Assembly: GCA_021796055.1 (NCBI GenBank)
Contig: JAJYOS010000421.1
Coordinates: 1 to 6,134 of the forward strand
Length of the DNA: 6,134 nucleotides
Source: Bacteroidota bacterium
GTDB lineage: Bacteria; Bacteroidota; Kryptoniia; Kryptoniales; JAKASW01
Direction of reading: 5' to 3'
Shown here: positions 5,797 to 6,134 of the stretch, piece after piece
Layout of the letters: each line of letters opens with the position of its first letter
How positions within the stretch are numbered: the stretch's first letter is position 1
The notes under the pieces: model-generated
The model's database searches: none
What the model saw: only the letters and a program-made list of their open reading frames with translations
What the model was told of the DNA's origin: nothing
Position numbers and translations under genes: made by a program

Positions 5797-6134
5797 TCAC
5801 TTCCCCCCACCGGTTGAGTCGTGTGCCATATGGTTCATGTTCATCGGGGGGGTTTCCACTGTGCCGCCGCCCGGGTTAAGTTCCCCGGGATTCGAGCTTC
5901 CTTTTCCCGGAGTCCCCTCTCCAGTCTCTGCTGTCCCCGCCATTGCGGTACCCGCCGATTTCAGATTCGCATCGGAATCAATCAAGAACTGGCCGGAAAT
6001 GACGATCGTCTCTCCCTCGCTCAGCCCGTCCAGAACTTCATAATATCCGTCAGCGTAGGCACCAAGTTTGACGTCCCGTATTTCAAATCGTCCGCCACCG
6101 AGCGATACTGCAACGACCTGTCTCAGTCCTGTGT
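5797..6134 (-). CDS. cusB: CusB-type efflux RND periplasmic adaptor subunit, C-terminal part (cut by window edge)
   Basis: The frame entering from the right edge gives 111 residues before TGA at 5799-5797. It reads VVAVSLGGGRFEIRDVKLG, then ADGYYEVLDGLSEGE, then VISGQFLIDSDANLK. This is the membrane-proximal domain at the end of CusB-family adaptors, which link the RND pump to the outer-membrane channel in the periplasm. After the conserved end (visible residue about 58) comes a tail of about 53 residues, first low-complexity (Gly, Thr, Ala, Ser, Pro) and then Met/His-rich (MNMNHMAHD), which resembles a periplasmic Cu(I)/Ag(I)-binding motif. A TTG at 5985 could open a shorter frame but is internal to this gene. 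It is followed one base later by cusA. The N-terminal lipoyl and hairpin domains lie outside the window. Confidence 0.93.
   Translation of the reverse strand, partial: TGLRQVVAVSLGGGRFEIRDVKLGAYADGYYEVLDGLSEGETIVISGQFLIDSDANLKSAGTAMAGTAETGEGTPGKGSSNPGELNPGGGTVETPPMNMNHMAHDSTGGGK
5800..5807 (-). promoter_or_regulatory. Shine-Dalgarno that fixes the cusA start
   Basis: The minus strand reads GGGGGAAG, ending four bases before the ATG at 5795-5793 and overlapping the last codons of cusB. It lies downstream of the alternative in-frame GTG at 5810, which it therefore cannot serve, so the ATG is the likely start. The stop of cusB (TGA) sits between this site and the ATG, an arrangement that favours translational coupling. 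Confidence 0.65.

Noticed and set aside
5797..5985. Separate small protein of 62 residues starting at a TTG at 5985
   Set aside because: The TTG is an internal Leu codon of the larger cusB frame, which continues upstream with clear adaptor homology to the window edge.

Overview
The window is a single-strand block: every gene I can support is on the minus strand and reads from high to low coordinates. In transcription order they are the 3' end of a CusB-type periplasmic adaptor (5797-6134, cut by the window edge), a complete CusA-type heavy-metal RND pump (2469-5795), a small YHS-domain protein (2194-2376), a small Cys-rich GDCCVxC-family protein (1925-2125), a broken isoprenylcysteine methyltransferase-like gene (1556-1852), a DUF1697 protein (938-1483), the acyl-phosphate glycerol-3-phosphate acyltransferase PlsY (57-734) and the first 13 codons of GpsA (1-41).

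The organism is a Gram-negative bacterium, because a CusBA tripartite efflux system needs an outer membrane. Base composition is near 50% GC by eye. The insert in CusA contains short AATTCGAAATTCG-like DNA encoding an 'IRNS'-type peptide. I associate that with dispersed small repeats in genomes of the Bacteroidota/Chlorobi/Ignavibacteria side of the tree, but this is a weak impression and not a taxonomic call.

The right two thirds (1925-6134) form a metal-handling module. CusB' and CusA are separated by one base and should export Cu(I)/Ag(I): the methionine triad and proton-relay residues known from E. coli CusA are all recognisable. Downstream, the YHS protein (three Cys plus a His-rich tail) and the GDCCVxC protein (ten Cys) look like small soluble metal-binding accessories. 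The gene after them is a relic: an ICMT-like membrane methyltransferase that has lost about half its length and carries an in-frame TGA. ICMT-like proteins (CzcN/NccN) accompany metal RND clusters in other bacteria, so this may be a decayed former member of the module.

The left part (1-1483) is housekeeping. PlsY and GpsA together make and acylate glycerol 3-phosphate for phospholipid synthesis, and they sit 15 bases apart as a likely operon. DUF1697 is a conserved protein of unknown function.

The most unusual features are (i) an in-frame insertion of about 50 residues in CusA, Ser/Gly/Asn-rich and containing tandem and inverted short repeats, and (ii) the internally deleted, nonsense-bearing ICMT pseudogene. 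I found no RNA genes, CRISPR arrays, transposases or convincing intrinsic terminators, and no gene-free stretch longer than about 200 bases.
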